The position numbers and the translations under genes are program-made. Shown here in pieces: positions 1 through 8,900 of a stretch of 64,000 nt of DNA. The stretch comes from Haloferula sp. BvORR071. Its GTDB lineage: Bacteria; Verrucomicrobiota; Verrucomicrobiia; Verrucomicrobiales; Akkermansiaceae. Below the pieces are notes generated by a model. It had not been told where the DNA came from. It worked only from the letters and a program-made list of their open reading frames with translations, and searched no databases. The stretch's first letter is position 1. Every line of letters starts with the position of its first letter. The DNA lies in the NCBI RefSeq assembly GCF_000739615.1, contig NZ_BATP01000045.1, positions 62,001-126,000 of the forward strand, written 5' to 3'.

Positions 1-324
1 GGGGCCGCCGCCGGCAAGGCGGGAGCCGAGGCGGTCAATCCCACTGAGGAAGCCAGCTATTGGCGTGAAAACCACGCCCGCCAGGAGTGGGCGGATCCGG
101 AATACAGCTACGACGATTACGATCCCGCCTACCGGGCCGGTTACGAGGGGGCTGCGAGCCGCGGCACCACTTGGGAAGATGCTGAACCCCATCTCGCCCG
201 CGAATGGGACCAAACGAAGGGCGGATCCCGCCTGACTTGGGAGAAGGCGAAGCACGCCGTGCGTGCGGGTTGGCACCGTGTGGAACGCCGCCTTCCCGGT
301 GACGCGGATGGCGACGGCAGGTGA
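1..324 (+). CDS. C-terminal end of a hypothetical protein (5' truncated)
   Basis: An open frame runs in from the window edge and stops at TGA 322-324, giving 107 visible residues. The tail is Tyr/Trp-rich and acidic (for example SYDDYDPAYRAGYEG, then WEKAKHAVRAGWHRVER). This resembles the C-terminal segment of small, widespread bacterial stress-type proteins of unknown function, where a YWRE..YDDY..YRYG block is followed by a W-x-x-A-K-H-A helix. That likeness is recalled, not computed. The start and any N-terminal domain lie outside the window. It is followed by a 112-base gap and then by the phospholipase-D gene on the same strand. Function unknown. Confidence 0.6.
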   Translation, partial: GAAAGKAGAEAVNPTEEASYWRENHARQEWADPEYSYDDYDPAYRAGYEGAASRGTTWEDAEPHLAREWDQTKGGSRLTWEKAKHAVRAGWHRVERRLPGDADGDGR

Positions 325-436
325 GAAATCAATCGTCCCACGCTTGCGGCAGGTCAGGTTTTCCACTTGGCCTGCCGTGCTTGCGATGACAGCGAATGAT
401 ACTGGCGCATTAAAAGATCCCGGCGCAATATGAACA

Positions 437-1711
437 ATGAGCAAGGGCCGCGACCACCTCTGGACCATCGGAATCACCGCAGCGGCGACAGCGGCGCTGA
501 CCATCATTGTCCGGAACTTCATATCCGGGGAGGAAAAGATCACCCACCGCATCGCTCAGCGCTATGGGATTTCCGACCCGCAGTTCGAGCGAGCGATGAG
601 CCAGTTGCTCGGGCCGCCGATTCTTTCCGGAAACGCGGTCAAGCCCCTGCAGAATGGCCGCGAGATATTCCCTGCCATGCTCGCCGCAATCGCGGAGGCC
701 GAGCGAAGCATTACCTTTGAAACCTTCATCTACTGGGAGGGAGAGATCGCCGACCGCTTTGCGGATGCGCTGGCGGCCAAAGCCCGGCAGGGCGTCAAGG
801 TGCACGTGCTGATCGATGGCGTGGGCTGTGATTGCGTTAATGGCGAGGCGCTGCGGCGGATGACTCGTGCGGGCGTGGAGTTGGAACTCTATCATACCGC
901 GAATCTCGCCCGGACCAATGAACGTACGCACCGCAAGCTGCTGGTGATCGATGGCCGGCTGGGCTTCACGGGCGGCGTGGGTATTGCCGACAATTGGGAC
1001 GGCGATGCTGAGGATCCTGAACACTTCCGCGACACCCAGTACCGGGTTGAGGGCCCCGTGGTCGCCCAGATGCAAGCGGCCTTCCTGGACAATTGGATGA
1101 AGACGCGTGCCGTGGTGCTGCATGGGGAGGACTATTTCCCGGAGCTGCATGAGGCCGGTGAGCTGCGCTGCCAGATGTTCAAGAGTTCCCCGATGGAGGG
1201 TAGCGAGAGCGCTCGCTTGATGTACCTGCTGTCGATCGCCGCTGCCGAGAAAAACATCAAGATCGGCAATGCCTATTTCCTGCCCGACGATCTGACTACC
1301 CAAACCCTGCTGGAAGCCGTCGAGCGCGGCGTGAGCGTGGAGGTGCTGCTTCCCGGGCGGACCATCGATTCCAAGTCGGTTCGGCTGGCGGCACGGCAAC
1401 GGTTGGGCCGCCTGCTGGAGGGAGGGGTGAAAGTATACGAATTCGAACCCACGATGTACCACTGCAAGTGCATGATGATCGATGATCTCTGGACCTCCGT
1501 GGGATCGGCGAACTTCGACAACCGTTCGTTCCGGATCAACGACGAGGCGAACCTGAATGTCATCGATGAGGAATTCACGCGGCGCGAAGTGGAGGTCTTC
1601 AGTTGCGACGTTGCGCGCGCAGGGGAGTTCACCTATGACGATTGGCAGAACCGTTCGCTTGGCGAGAAGCTTGTCGGCGGAACTGCCGCGCTGCTGCGGT
1701 CGCAACTTTGA
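437..1711 (+). CDS. Phospholipase D family / cardiolipin synthase-like protein
   Basis: Predicted membrane-bound phosphatidyltransferase of the PLD superfamily, 424 residues. An N-terminal hydrophobic segment (about residues 8-26) is followed by two PLDc domains. The first HKD motif has H165, K167 and D172, followed by GFTGG. The second has H342, K344 and D349, followed by SANFDNRS. Paired HKD motifs at this spacing and length fit ClsA/ClsB-type cardiolipin synthases, which join two phospholipids or phosphatidylglycerol with phosphatidylethanolamine. The single N-terminal helix is closest to ClsB-like or 'phospholipase D-like' proteins. A nearby ATG at 430 is in another frame, so 437 was taken. 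Substrate is inferred; the PLD fold is certain. Confidence 0.88.
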   Translation: MSKGRDHLWTIGITAAATAALTIIVRNFISGEEKITHRIAQRYGISDPQFERAMSQLLGPPILSGNAVKPLQNGREIFPAMLAAIAEAERSITFETFIYWEGEIADRFADALAAKARQGVKVHVLIDGVGCDCVNGEALRRMTRAGVELELYHTANLARTNERTHRKLLVIDGRLGFTGGVGIADNWDGDAEDPEHFRDTQYRVEGPVVAQMQAAFLDNWMKTRAVVLHGEDYFPELHEAGELRCQMFKSSPMEGSESARLMYLLSIAAAEKNIKIGNAYFLPDDLTTQTLLEAVERGVSVEVLLPGRTIDSKSVRLAARQRLGRLLEGGVKVYEFEPTMYHCKCMMIDDLWTSVGSANFDNRSFRINDEANLNVIDEEFTRREVEVFSCDVARAGEFTYDDWQNRSLGEKLVGGTAALLRSQL

Positions 1712-1780
1712 CGTTTAGAGCCGTTTCTCAAGAGTTCCGGCGCGAATTCCAGTTACACCCCGGTTCTGCCATGTTAGACC

Positions 1781-2989
1781 ATGGCTGCACTGATGGACAT
1801 GGAACCAAGCATCGCGCTGATCGCCGACGGCAGATTGATCCTGGCCCGCATGGATGGCCAATCGAAGCGGCACGATTGCGAGTTCGCGGCGGAAATCGAG
1901 CGGCGCGAGCAGCGCTCGGCGGAGAAGAATTCCTGGCTGCAGGGTGAGGAAGGTGCCGGCGGCATGAATCCCTTTGGGCGCTCCTCGGTCTGGGGCCGGC
2001 GCTCGATGGCGGGTCCCTCCTTGCGGCCGCAGATTGTTGCCGTGGAGGGAGGCGAGCGCCCCGGGTCCATGGTCTATGCTCTGTGGACCGGCGTGGTGGG
2101 TGCGGTGCTGGAGTATGATTTCGAGGAAGGCTACGAGCGCCGCGTCTTCCATCGCGAGCGCTTTCATGCCTCCGAGTTCGACCGCCATCCGGACGATGGC
2201 CGCTTGGTCTGCCGCTTCGGCGAGCCGATGTCGTCGAGTCTCGCCGTGCTAGATGCGGATGGCCGCAATGCCCGCGCGGTCACTGAAGGTGACTCGATCG
2301 ATGCGGCACCGAGCTGGGTGCCCGGAGGAGAGGCGGTGGTCTATCATTCCGCGGGTCTATCTCGCGATCCGAATGGCGCGGTGCGCGGCCTCGGGCCGAG
2401 TTCGATCCACCGCATCGATTTGAAGTCCGGCGAGCTGGAGACTTTGGTGGAGTATCCGGAAAAGGATCTGCTCTCGCCTCGCGCCGATGTGGCGGGGAAC
2501 CTGTACTATATCCGTCGTAATTATGAGGGGCCGCACGGTGTCCGCCCGCCGCTGTGGGTGACTTTGAAGGATGCGGTCCTTTTTCCATTCCGGATCATCC
2601 GGGCGATGGTCGATTTCTTCCAGATCTTCTCGATGATGGTCAGCAAGAAGCCTCTGACCAGCGCAGGCGGGCCGAAGGCTCAGGGCCCGGAGCCGGTGCG
2701 CATGTGGATCTACGGCCGGATGATCGATGTCCAGAAAGCCTCCGCGGCGAATGGCCCGGATGGTGCGCTGGCTCCCGCGGACTGGGAGCTCGTGAAGCGT
2801 TCTCCGGATGGCACGGAGACGGTAATGGCGAAGCACGTGCTGGCCTACGACATCGCCAAGGACGGCCGGATCGCATGGAGCGACGGCAAGAACCTTCACC
2901 TCGTCGAGAACGGCGCGAAGAAGAAGCTGCTCTCCGAGCCGCTTATCGATGCCGTGAAGTGGCTGGAGCCGCTCGATGTGCAGGCTTGA
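1781..2989 (+). CDS. Hypothetical protein with TolB/PD40-like beta-propeller blades
   Basis: 402 residues, no signal peptide. The middle contains propeller-like strands: SSLAVLDADGRNARAVTEG, then DAAPSWVPGGEAVVYHSAG, then SIHRIDLKSGELETLVEYP. This is the D-x-D-G...P-x-W-x-P-D/G-G pattern of PD40/TolB blades. After the blades comes an amphipathic hydrophobic stretch (about residues 264-287, from AVLFPFRIIRAMVDFF), then another blade-like segment near the C-terminus. I do not recognise a named family. A start at the second ATG, 1793, is equally possible because no Shine-Dalgarno motif decides between them. It follows the PLD gene by 69 bases on the same strand, so the two may be co-transcribed. 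Confidence 0.7.
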   Translation: MAALMDMEPSIALIADGRLILARMDGQSKRHDCEFAAEIERREQRSAEKNSWLQGEEGAGGMNPFGRSSVWGRRSMAGPSLRPQIVAVEGGERPGSMVYALWTGVVGAVLEYDFEEGYERRVFHRERFHASEFDRHPDDGRLVCRFGEPMSSSLAVLDADGRNARAVTEGDSIDAAPSWVPGGEAVVYHSAGLSRDPNGAVRGLGPSSIHRIDLKSGELETLVEYPEKDLLSPRADVAGNLYYIRRNYEGPHGVRPPLWVTLKDAVLFPFRIIRAMVDFFQIFSMMVSKKPLTSAGGPKAQGPEPVRMWIYGRMIDVQKASAANGPDGALAPADWELVKRSPDGTETVMAKHVLAYDIAKDGRIAWSDGKNLHLVENGAKKKLLSEPLIDAVKWLEPLDVQA

Positions 2990-3024
2990 GATGAGCGGCT
3001 TTGAAGGCCGCTTTTGTCACCACA

Positions 3025-3100
3025 GGGTGCGCCGACTTTAGTCGGCACGGGTGATGTATGCGCTTGCCGACCGGTGAGGCCGACTAAAGTCGGTGCACCC
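3025..3100. repeat. REP/BIME-like inverted repeat (GCCGACTTTAGTCGGC type)
   Basis: Two 22-base arms (3025-3046 and 3079-3100) are inverted copies differing at one position. Each arm contains its own palindrome, GCCGAC-TTTA-GTCGGC or GCCGAC-TAAA-GTCGGT. The loop is 32 bases. A palindrome within each arm plus a larger inverted pair is the architecture of REP/BIME elements mobilised by RAYT transposases. It lies between two same-strand genes, downstream of the propeller gene, and might also act as a transcript end, although no T-run follows. Confidence 0.75.
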
Positions 3101-3276
3101 AGTGTCCTAGCCGCGAAATCTCCCGTCACAAAATCCCGTCCCTCCTTCAATGTTTTGAAGGAGGCCCCCTCTGCCCGTTCGCGATTTACGCACCCTTTAC
3201 CAAAGAAAGGTCTGGCGGCGGTGTCTTCCCTTATGGACGCGGGGCAATCCAGCTTCGCGGATGACTCTGAGACGCC

Positions 3277-4776
3277 ATGAAACTGAGAATTCTGCCATGT
3301 GCGGCGAGCCTGCTCTTCGCCGCCCGTTTCCTCCTCGCCGAGCCCTTGCCCTCTCCGGCGCTTGCCGAAGTCACGAAGGATGCCCCGCCTGCCCAAGCGG
3401 TGGTGGAGGCATCTCCCGCTCCTGCTCCTGCCCCTGCCCCTGCCAAAGTGGATCCGGCTCCGCCAGCGACCGCCTCCGCCACCGTGGAAGCCAAACCTGC
3501 CGATCCCGCGAAGCCGAGCGATACGGCAAGCACGGCCCAGGCAAAGCCGACCGATACTCCCAAGCCCGCCGATCTTCCTCCGCCGAAGCCCTTGGGCGAT
3601 CCCGTGAAGAAGGGCCTCGCTTGGTTGGTCTCGAAACAAAACTCCGATGGCGGCTGGGGCCAAGGCGGCGGCTGGCGGATCAATGTGCAGAACCAAGGTG
3701 AAGGCAACGGCAGGGTCGAGGGCGACAACGTGCCCGACCCCTCGGACATCGGCAACACCGCCATTGCCCTGCAGGCCTTCCTCCGTGCCGGAGCGAAACT
3801 CGATACCGGAGAGTATGCGGACAACGCCAGGAAGGCCGCCGAGTTCATCCTGAAGCGGGTCGAAGCGGCGGACAGCGACAGCCTCTACGTGACCGATGTC
3901 CGCGACACCCAGCTTCAATCGAAGATCGGCCGCTATGTGGACACCTTCCTCGCGGCGCAGATCCTCTCCGATCTCAAGGGGCGCTTCCCGAACGCTTCTG
4001 ATGAGGATCGCCGGGCCAAGCTGCTCGACAAGGTGGTGGCGAAGATCCAGAAGCACCAGCAGGAGAATGGAGCCTTCGCGGGCAACAGCGGCTGGGCCTC
4101 CACCCTCTCGCAGGGGATGTGCAGTGGTGCCCTGAATTCGGCCTGGGCCGCAGGCGCGAAGGTGGATCTCGCGGCGCTGGACAAGGACCATCGCCAGAAC
4201 GCCGAGGGCTTGGACCGCGCGACTGGAGCTGTGTCCGGTAGCGCCGGTGTGGCGGATGCAGGCGTGGAGATCTATCGCTATGCCTCGAAGCTCGGCGGCA
4301 TGTCGAAGTTTGCTGCGAACAATGTTTCGCGTCGTGGTGAGTTGGAGAAGGCCGCCAACGCGCCGGAAGCCACACCGCAGCAAAGAGACGAGGCCAAGCA
4401 GGAGATCGCGAAGCTCGACCGCTCCGATGCGGACCAGAAGGTCCTGCTTCAGCAGGTCGCCGGCCGAGCCTCTGAGGCCGGCTTTGTGAGCGGCTTTGGC
4501 AACAACGGCGGCGAGGAGTTCATCAGCTACATGAACATCGGCGAGGCTCTCCGCAACAAAGGCGGCGACGAGTGGACCAAGTGGGACAAGTCGATGACCA
4601 CCACGGTCAATGGTGCTCAGAATGCCGACGGTTCCTGGGCTGGGCAGCACTGCATCACCGGGCGGACCTTTTGCACCGCGAGTGCCTTGATGGTGTTGAT
4701 GACCGACCGGGCTCCTGCCCCGGTGACTCCGCCGGTCGCGAAGAACGGGGAAGAAGAGAAGAAGCCCGCACCGTGA
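3277..4776 (+). CDS. Secreted prenyltransferase/squalene-oxidase-repeat protein with Pro/Ala linker
   Basis: 499 residues. A signal peptide (residues 1-22) is followed by a low-complexity Ala/Pro linker to about residue 105, including several PA repeats. An alpha/alpha-toroid domain then begins at GLAWLVSKQNSDGGWGQ, a typical Q-x-x-x-G-x-W repeat of the squalene cyclase/prenyltransferase fold. A second such repeat near the C-terminus reads QNADGSWAGQ. The D-x-D-D catalytic motif of squalene-hopene cyclases is absent, so cyclase activity is not expected. The stop overlaps the start of the next gene, which has the same fold, pointing to translational coupling and joint action. Such secreted repeat proteins are common in Verrucomicrobia and Planctomycetes, with unknown function. 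Confidence 0.82.
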   Translation: MKLRILPCAASLLFAARFLLAEPLPSPALAEVTKDAPPAQAVVEASPAPAPAPAPAKVDPAPPATASATVEAKPADPAKPSDTASTAQAKPTDTPKPADLPPPKPLGDPVKKGLAWLVSKQNSDGGWGQGGGWRINVQNQGEGNGRVEGDNVPDPSDIGNTAIALQAFLRAGAKLDTGEYADNARKAAEFILKRVEAADSDSLYVTDVRDTQLQSKIGRYVDTFLAAQILSDLKGRFPNASDEDRRAKLLDKVVAKIQKHQQENGAFAGNSGWASTLSQGMCSGALNSAWAAGAKVDLAALDKDHRQNAEGLDRATGAVSGSAGVADAGVEIYRYASKLGGMSKFAANNVSRRGELEKAANAPEATPQQRDEAKQEIAKLDRSDADQKVLLQQVAGRASEAGFVSGFGNNGGEEFISYMNIGEALRNKGGDEWTKWDKSMTTTVNGAQNADGSWAGQHCITGRTFCTASALMVLMTDRAPAPVTPPVAKNGEEEKKPAP

Positions 4777-5798
4777 ATCGCGCCGCATTCCTCCGTCTGC
4801 TGGTGGCTGCCCCCTTGGCGGGGTGGCCGCCGCTTCGCGCGGGCGGATCGCAGCTCTCTCCGCGCAGTCGCGCGATTCAGTGGCTCGTCTCGATGCAGTC
4901 CGCAGACGGCGCGTGGCGCTCCTCCACCTACGGAGCCTTTCGGGATGGCCGGGCCCTTACTCCGCTGGTGCTGCGGGCCTTGGCGGGAGATGCCGAGGCG
5001 GCCGAAGTCTGCCGGAAAGCAGCGGAATGGATCACTGGGCAAGGAGCGGCCATCCTTGAAGAGTATCCCGTTCATCATGCTGCCGCGATTCTGGAGGCTG
5101 CCCCCCTTTGTCCCGGCTTGGCAGTTCCGGCGGTGTTCGCGCGGCGCAAGCTGCAGGAACTCCAGTGCCCACGTACCGGCGGCTGGTCCTACTCGACTGT
5201 GGCACCGCCTGCGACCGGTGAGCTGGCACCGATGCAGCAGGCGAATCTTGCCGCCACCACGATGGCTGTCGATGGCTTGAAGTCGGCCAAGCTGGAGGAT
5301 GCCGCCCTGTTCTCCTGTGCCTTGGCCTTCGTGAAATCCTGCCAGAACTTCGGAATCGGAGAGACCACCTTCGATGACGGCGGATTCTTCCAGATGCCCG
5401 ACGACCCCGCCCGCAACAAGGCCGGCCAAGCCGGCAAAGACAACCGCGGGGTCATGTGCTATCTTTCCTACGCCAGTGCCACCGCCGATGGCCTGCGGGC
5501 GATACTGCACTGCGGGGAGTCAGCGGATTCGCCACGGGTGAAGGCCGCGGTGAAGTGGCTGGAGAAATTCCGCTGGGGCGCAGTGGGTGGCAAGAATGCG
5601 CCCGCGGATTTGTGCTACTATACAGCTCGTAGTTTGAAGGTGACGAGCAAGCTTTGTCCGGCGGTGAAGTCTGTTCCTGAAGATGCCTTGGTCGCCGCGC
5701 GTGAAGAAGACGGGTCTTGGAAGAATCGCGCAGGGGAGATGCGCGAAGACTGTCCGATCGTGGCCACTGCTCTGGCGGTGGAAGCTCTGCCTGCTTGA
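4773..5798 (+). CDS. Secreted prenyltransferase/squalene-oxidase-repeat protein, coupled to upstream paralogue
   Basis: 341 residues from a GTG start at 4773, chosen because it overlaps the upstream stop (GTGA) and is preceded by a purine-rich AAGAAGAGAAG stretch. Reading further upstream would overlap the previous gene by about 200 bases with no domain support. The N-terminus (NRAAFLRLLVAAPLAGWP) looks like a signal peptide. The repeat region begins at IQWLVSMQSADGAWRSSTYG, a Q-x-x-x-G-x-W motif, with further repeats at CPRTGGWSYS and EEDGSWKNR. No D-x-D-D motif is visible. It probably forms a pair or complex with the product of the upstream gene. Role unknown. Confidence 0.8.
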   Translation: MNRAAFLRLLVAAPLAGWPPLRAGGSQLSPRSRAIQWLVSMQSADGAWRSSTYGAFRDGRALTPLVLRALAGDAEAAEVCRKAAEWITGQGAAILEEYPVHHAAAILEAAPLCPGLAVPAVFARRKLQELQCPRTGGWSYSTVAPPATGELAPMQQANLAATTMAVDGLKSAKLEDAALFSCALAFVKSCQNFGIGETTFDDGGFFQMPDDPARNKAGQAGKDNRGVMCYLSYASATADGLRAILHCGESADSPRVKAAVKWLEKFRWGAVGGKNAPADLCYYTARSLKVTSKLCPAVKSVPEDALVAAREEDGSWKNRAGEMREDCPIVATALAVEALPA

Positions 5799-5799
5799 T

Positions 5800-5904
5800 G
5801 TAGGCGCGTTCGTGAGAACGCGGAAGCCACGGAAAGGTGGCTCCTTTCTTCCGTGGCAATGAGCGCCTTCATGGACCGTGCCGCGTTGTCACCAACGCGC
5901 CTAC
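5800..5904. repeat. REP/BIME-like inverted repeat (GTAGGCGCGTT type) between convergent genes
   Basis: Arms of 24 bases at 5800-5823 and 5881-5904 are inverted copies with two differences. Each arm itself folds (GCGTTC-GTGA-GAACGC). Inside the loop a second perfect 9-base hairpin is present (GCCACGGAA at 5826-5834 with TTCCGTGGC at 5849-5857). The whole element fills the space between the end of the squalene-repeat gene and the end of the convergent DUF2126 gene. The design matches REP/BIME elements but the sequence family differs from the one at 3025-3100. Confidence 0.75.
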
Positions 5905-5912
5905 GGGAAAAG

Positions 5913-8900
5913 CTACCTCCTCAAATCCAGCGTCACCGGGAACTCCATCGTCGGATCCTCCATTGGCACCTCCGTGTAAGTCACCGCCGGTCCACCCGCG
6001 CGGTCCTCCACGCGATGATACCCAAACCCACCGGTAGAGGCAGGCTCCATCACGCCGGACGTATGCCCATGCTGCCAGAAGCGGTTCACCCTTCGCGACT
6101 CCGCCTCATACGCATTCACCGGGAAGCTGTCGTAGCTCCGGCCGCCGGGATGAACGACATGATACACGCAGCCACCCAGCGAGCGCCGGTTCCAGATGTC
6201 CATCACGTCGAAGGTCAGTGGCGTGTGCACGCCGATCGTCGGATGCATCGCGGACCACGGATCCCAAGCCTTGTAGCGCACGCCCGCAACAAACTCGCCC
6301 CGCCGCCCGGTCGCCTGCAGTGGAATCCGGCGACCATTGCAGACCAGCACATGGCGGCCTTCCACCATGTTGCGGATTTTCACCTGCACGCGTTCCACCG
6401 AGGAATCCACATAGCGCGCCGTGCCCTGCGAGCCACTCTCTTCGCCTAGCACATGCCAGGGCTCCAGCGCCGCGCGGATCTCCAGATCCACGCCATCGTG
6501 GCAGACGCGCCCATAGACCGGGAAGCGGAACTCATGGAAGGGCTCCAGCCATGAGGCCTCAAAGGGGATGCCCGAAAGCTTCAGATCTGCCGCCACATCG
6601 ATGAGGTCCTGCCGGACGAAGTGCGGCAGCATGAAGCGGTCGTGCAACTCGGTGCCCCAGCGGACCAGCTTCTTGTGATAAGGCTCGTTCCAGAACTTCG
6701 CGACCAGTGAGCGGACCAAAAGCATCTGCACCAGTGACATTCGCGCATGCGGCGGCATCTCAAAGGCCCGCAGCTCCAGGATGCCCAGTCGGCCGCTGGC
6801 AGCACCGGGAGCGTAGAGCTTATCGATGCAGAATTCCGCCCGGTGCGTGTTGCCCGTCAGGTCGGTTAGCATGTTCCGCAGAATGCGATCCACCATCCAC
6901 GGCGGATCGCCGCTTTCGGGAAGCTGTTCGAAGGCGATCTCCAGTTCGAAAAGGCGATCGTCACGGCCTTCATCGGCCCGCGGGGCTTGGCTGGTAGGGC
7001 CCAGGAAAAGCCCTGAGAAAAGGTAGGAAAGGCCCGGGTGGTGCTGCCAGTAGGTGATCAGACTGCGCAGCAGGCCCGGCTTGCGCAAGAAGGGGCTGCG
7101 CTCCGGGGTCGCGCCGCCGAGCGTCACGTGATTGCCGCCACCGGTGCCGGTATGGCGGCCATCCAGCATGAACTTCTCCGTGCCCAAGCGTGATTGCTTT
7201 GCGGCTTCGTAGAGCGTGGTGGTGTTCTCGACGAGGTCGCGCCAGTTCGTCACTGGGTGGACGTTCACCTCGATCACCCCGGGATCGGGCGTGACCTTGA
7301 TGCGGTCCACTCGCTTGTCCCACGGCATCTCGTAGCCCTCGATGACGACCGGCAGCTTGAGCCGCGCGGCAACGTTCTCCACCGCTTCCAACAAAAGGAT
7401 GTAATGCTCCAGATGCGTGACCGGCGGGAAGAAAACGTGGAGCTTGCCATTCCGCGGCTCGAAGCAGAGCGCGGTTTGGGTGAGTGGCTTGCCGGAATCC
7501 GCGGGTTCCGGAGAATCCGGGGTGAAGGGCGTGCTGGCCTGCAGGGTGCGGCCGGCCGGCAGCAGCGCGCCGTGTGCAGGGAGCGCCTTGACCGGCTCCA
7601 GCGGCGAGGCTTCTAACAGGGCCTGCTTGGTCCGTGCTTCCTCATCGACCTTCGGCAGCGAATCGAGCGGTAGGCGGAAGCCCATCGGCGAACCGCCGGG
7701 GGTCAGCGACATCCGGCCGCGGCGGAAGGTCCACAGCGCGCTTTGCCAAATCTCTTTCTCCGCATCCCACTCCACCGGCAGGGCAAAGCCAGTCGGCTTC
7801 GAGAGCCCGCGGTCTAGTAAGTTCGCCAAGTAGCGGCGCTCCAGCGGGTCATCCAGATCCGCCGAGTAGGGATCGACATTCAGTGGCAGGGTGCTTTCCC
7901 GCCAGGCATAGTAGAAGGCATCCTCGAAGCCCGCGATCAGGTGGCCCTGCTGGCAGGAGAGCTCGTCCGTGACCATGGTGGCGAAACGCCGCGCGTCCTC
8001 AATGCCGTGGCCGGGATTGGAATTCGGGTCCGCCAGCAGGCGCTCGTCCTTCCACAGCGGCTCGCCGTCCTTGCGCCAGACCACCGTGTAGGCCCAGCGC
8101 GGCAGTGGCTCGCCGGGGTACCACTTGCCCTCCCCATAGTGCAGTAGGCCGCCGGGGCCGAAGACATTCTTCAGGCGATTCAGGAGATTCAGCGCCAGCT
8201 TGCGCTTGGCCGGGCTATCCGCGGAAATGTTCCACTCCGCGCCTTCCATGTCGTCGATTGAGACGAAGGTCGGCTCACCGCCCATCGTCAGCGCGACATC
8301 ACCGGCGTCTAACAGCTCGTCCACTTTTGCGCCCAGGGCATCGATGGCGTCCCACTCGGTATCCGAATAGGGCTTGGTCACCCGCGGGTCCTCATGGACG
8401 CGGGTCACCACGTTCGCCCAGATGAACTCGCTCTCGCAGGGATCGACTCCGCCGACCACTGGCGCGGCGCTGGCCGGCTCCGGCGTGCAGGAGAGGGGAA
8501 TGTGGCCTTCTCCTGCAAAGAGGCCCGAAGTCGCATCAAGCCCAACCCAGCCGGCACCCGGGATGAAAACCTCTGCCCAAGCGTGCAGGTCAGTCACGTC
8601 TTCCGTGACGCCAGCGGGCCCTTCGAGCGGCTTCTCGTCCGGTGTGAGCTGCACCGAGTAGCCGGAGACGAAACGCGCCGCGAGTCCTAGGTGACGCAGT
8701 GCCTGCACCAGCAGGTAGGCGAAGTCGCGGCAGGAGCCCTTGCCGACCTCGAAGGTCTGCTCGCAGCTCTGCACCCCGGCCTCCAGGCGGATCACGTAGC
8801 CGAGCGCCTGGTTGATCCGCGAGTTTACATCGACCAGGAAGTCGATAGTGCGACGCTTCTCCCGGGAGATGCCCTCCAGCCATTGCATTAGGCGCGGGCC

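Noticed and set aside
410-1705. A 431-codon minus-strand frame over the phospholipase-D gene
   Set aside because: Both HKD motifs are on the plus strand; the opposite frame has no domain.
3400-3460. Short proline/alanine-coding tandem repeat as a phase-variation site
   Set aside because: Units are six bases or less but degenerate, and sit in a linker within a normal frame; no sign of frame switching.
2896-4788. A 630-codon minus-strand frame over the squalene-repeat gene
   Set aside because: The plus-strand frame has a signal peptide and Q-x-x-x-G-x-W repeats; the minus frame has only low-complexity His/Arg/Gly sequence.
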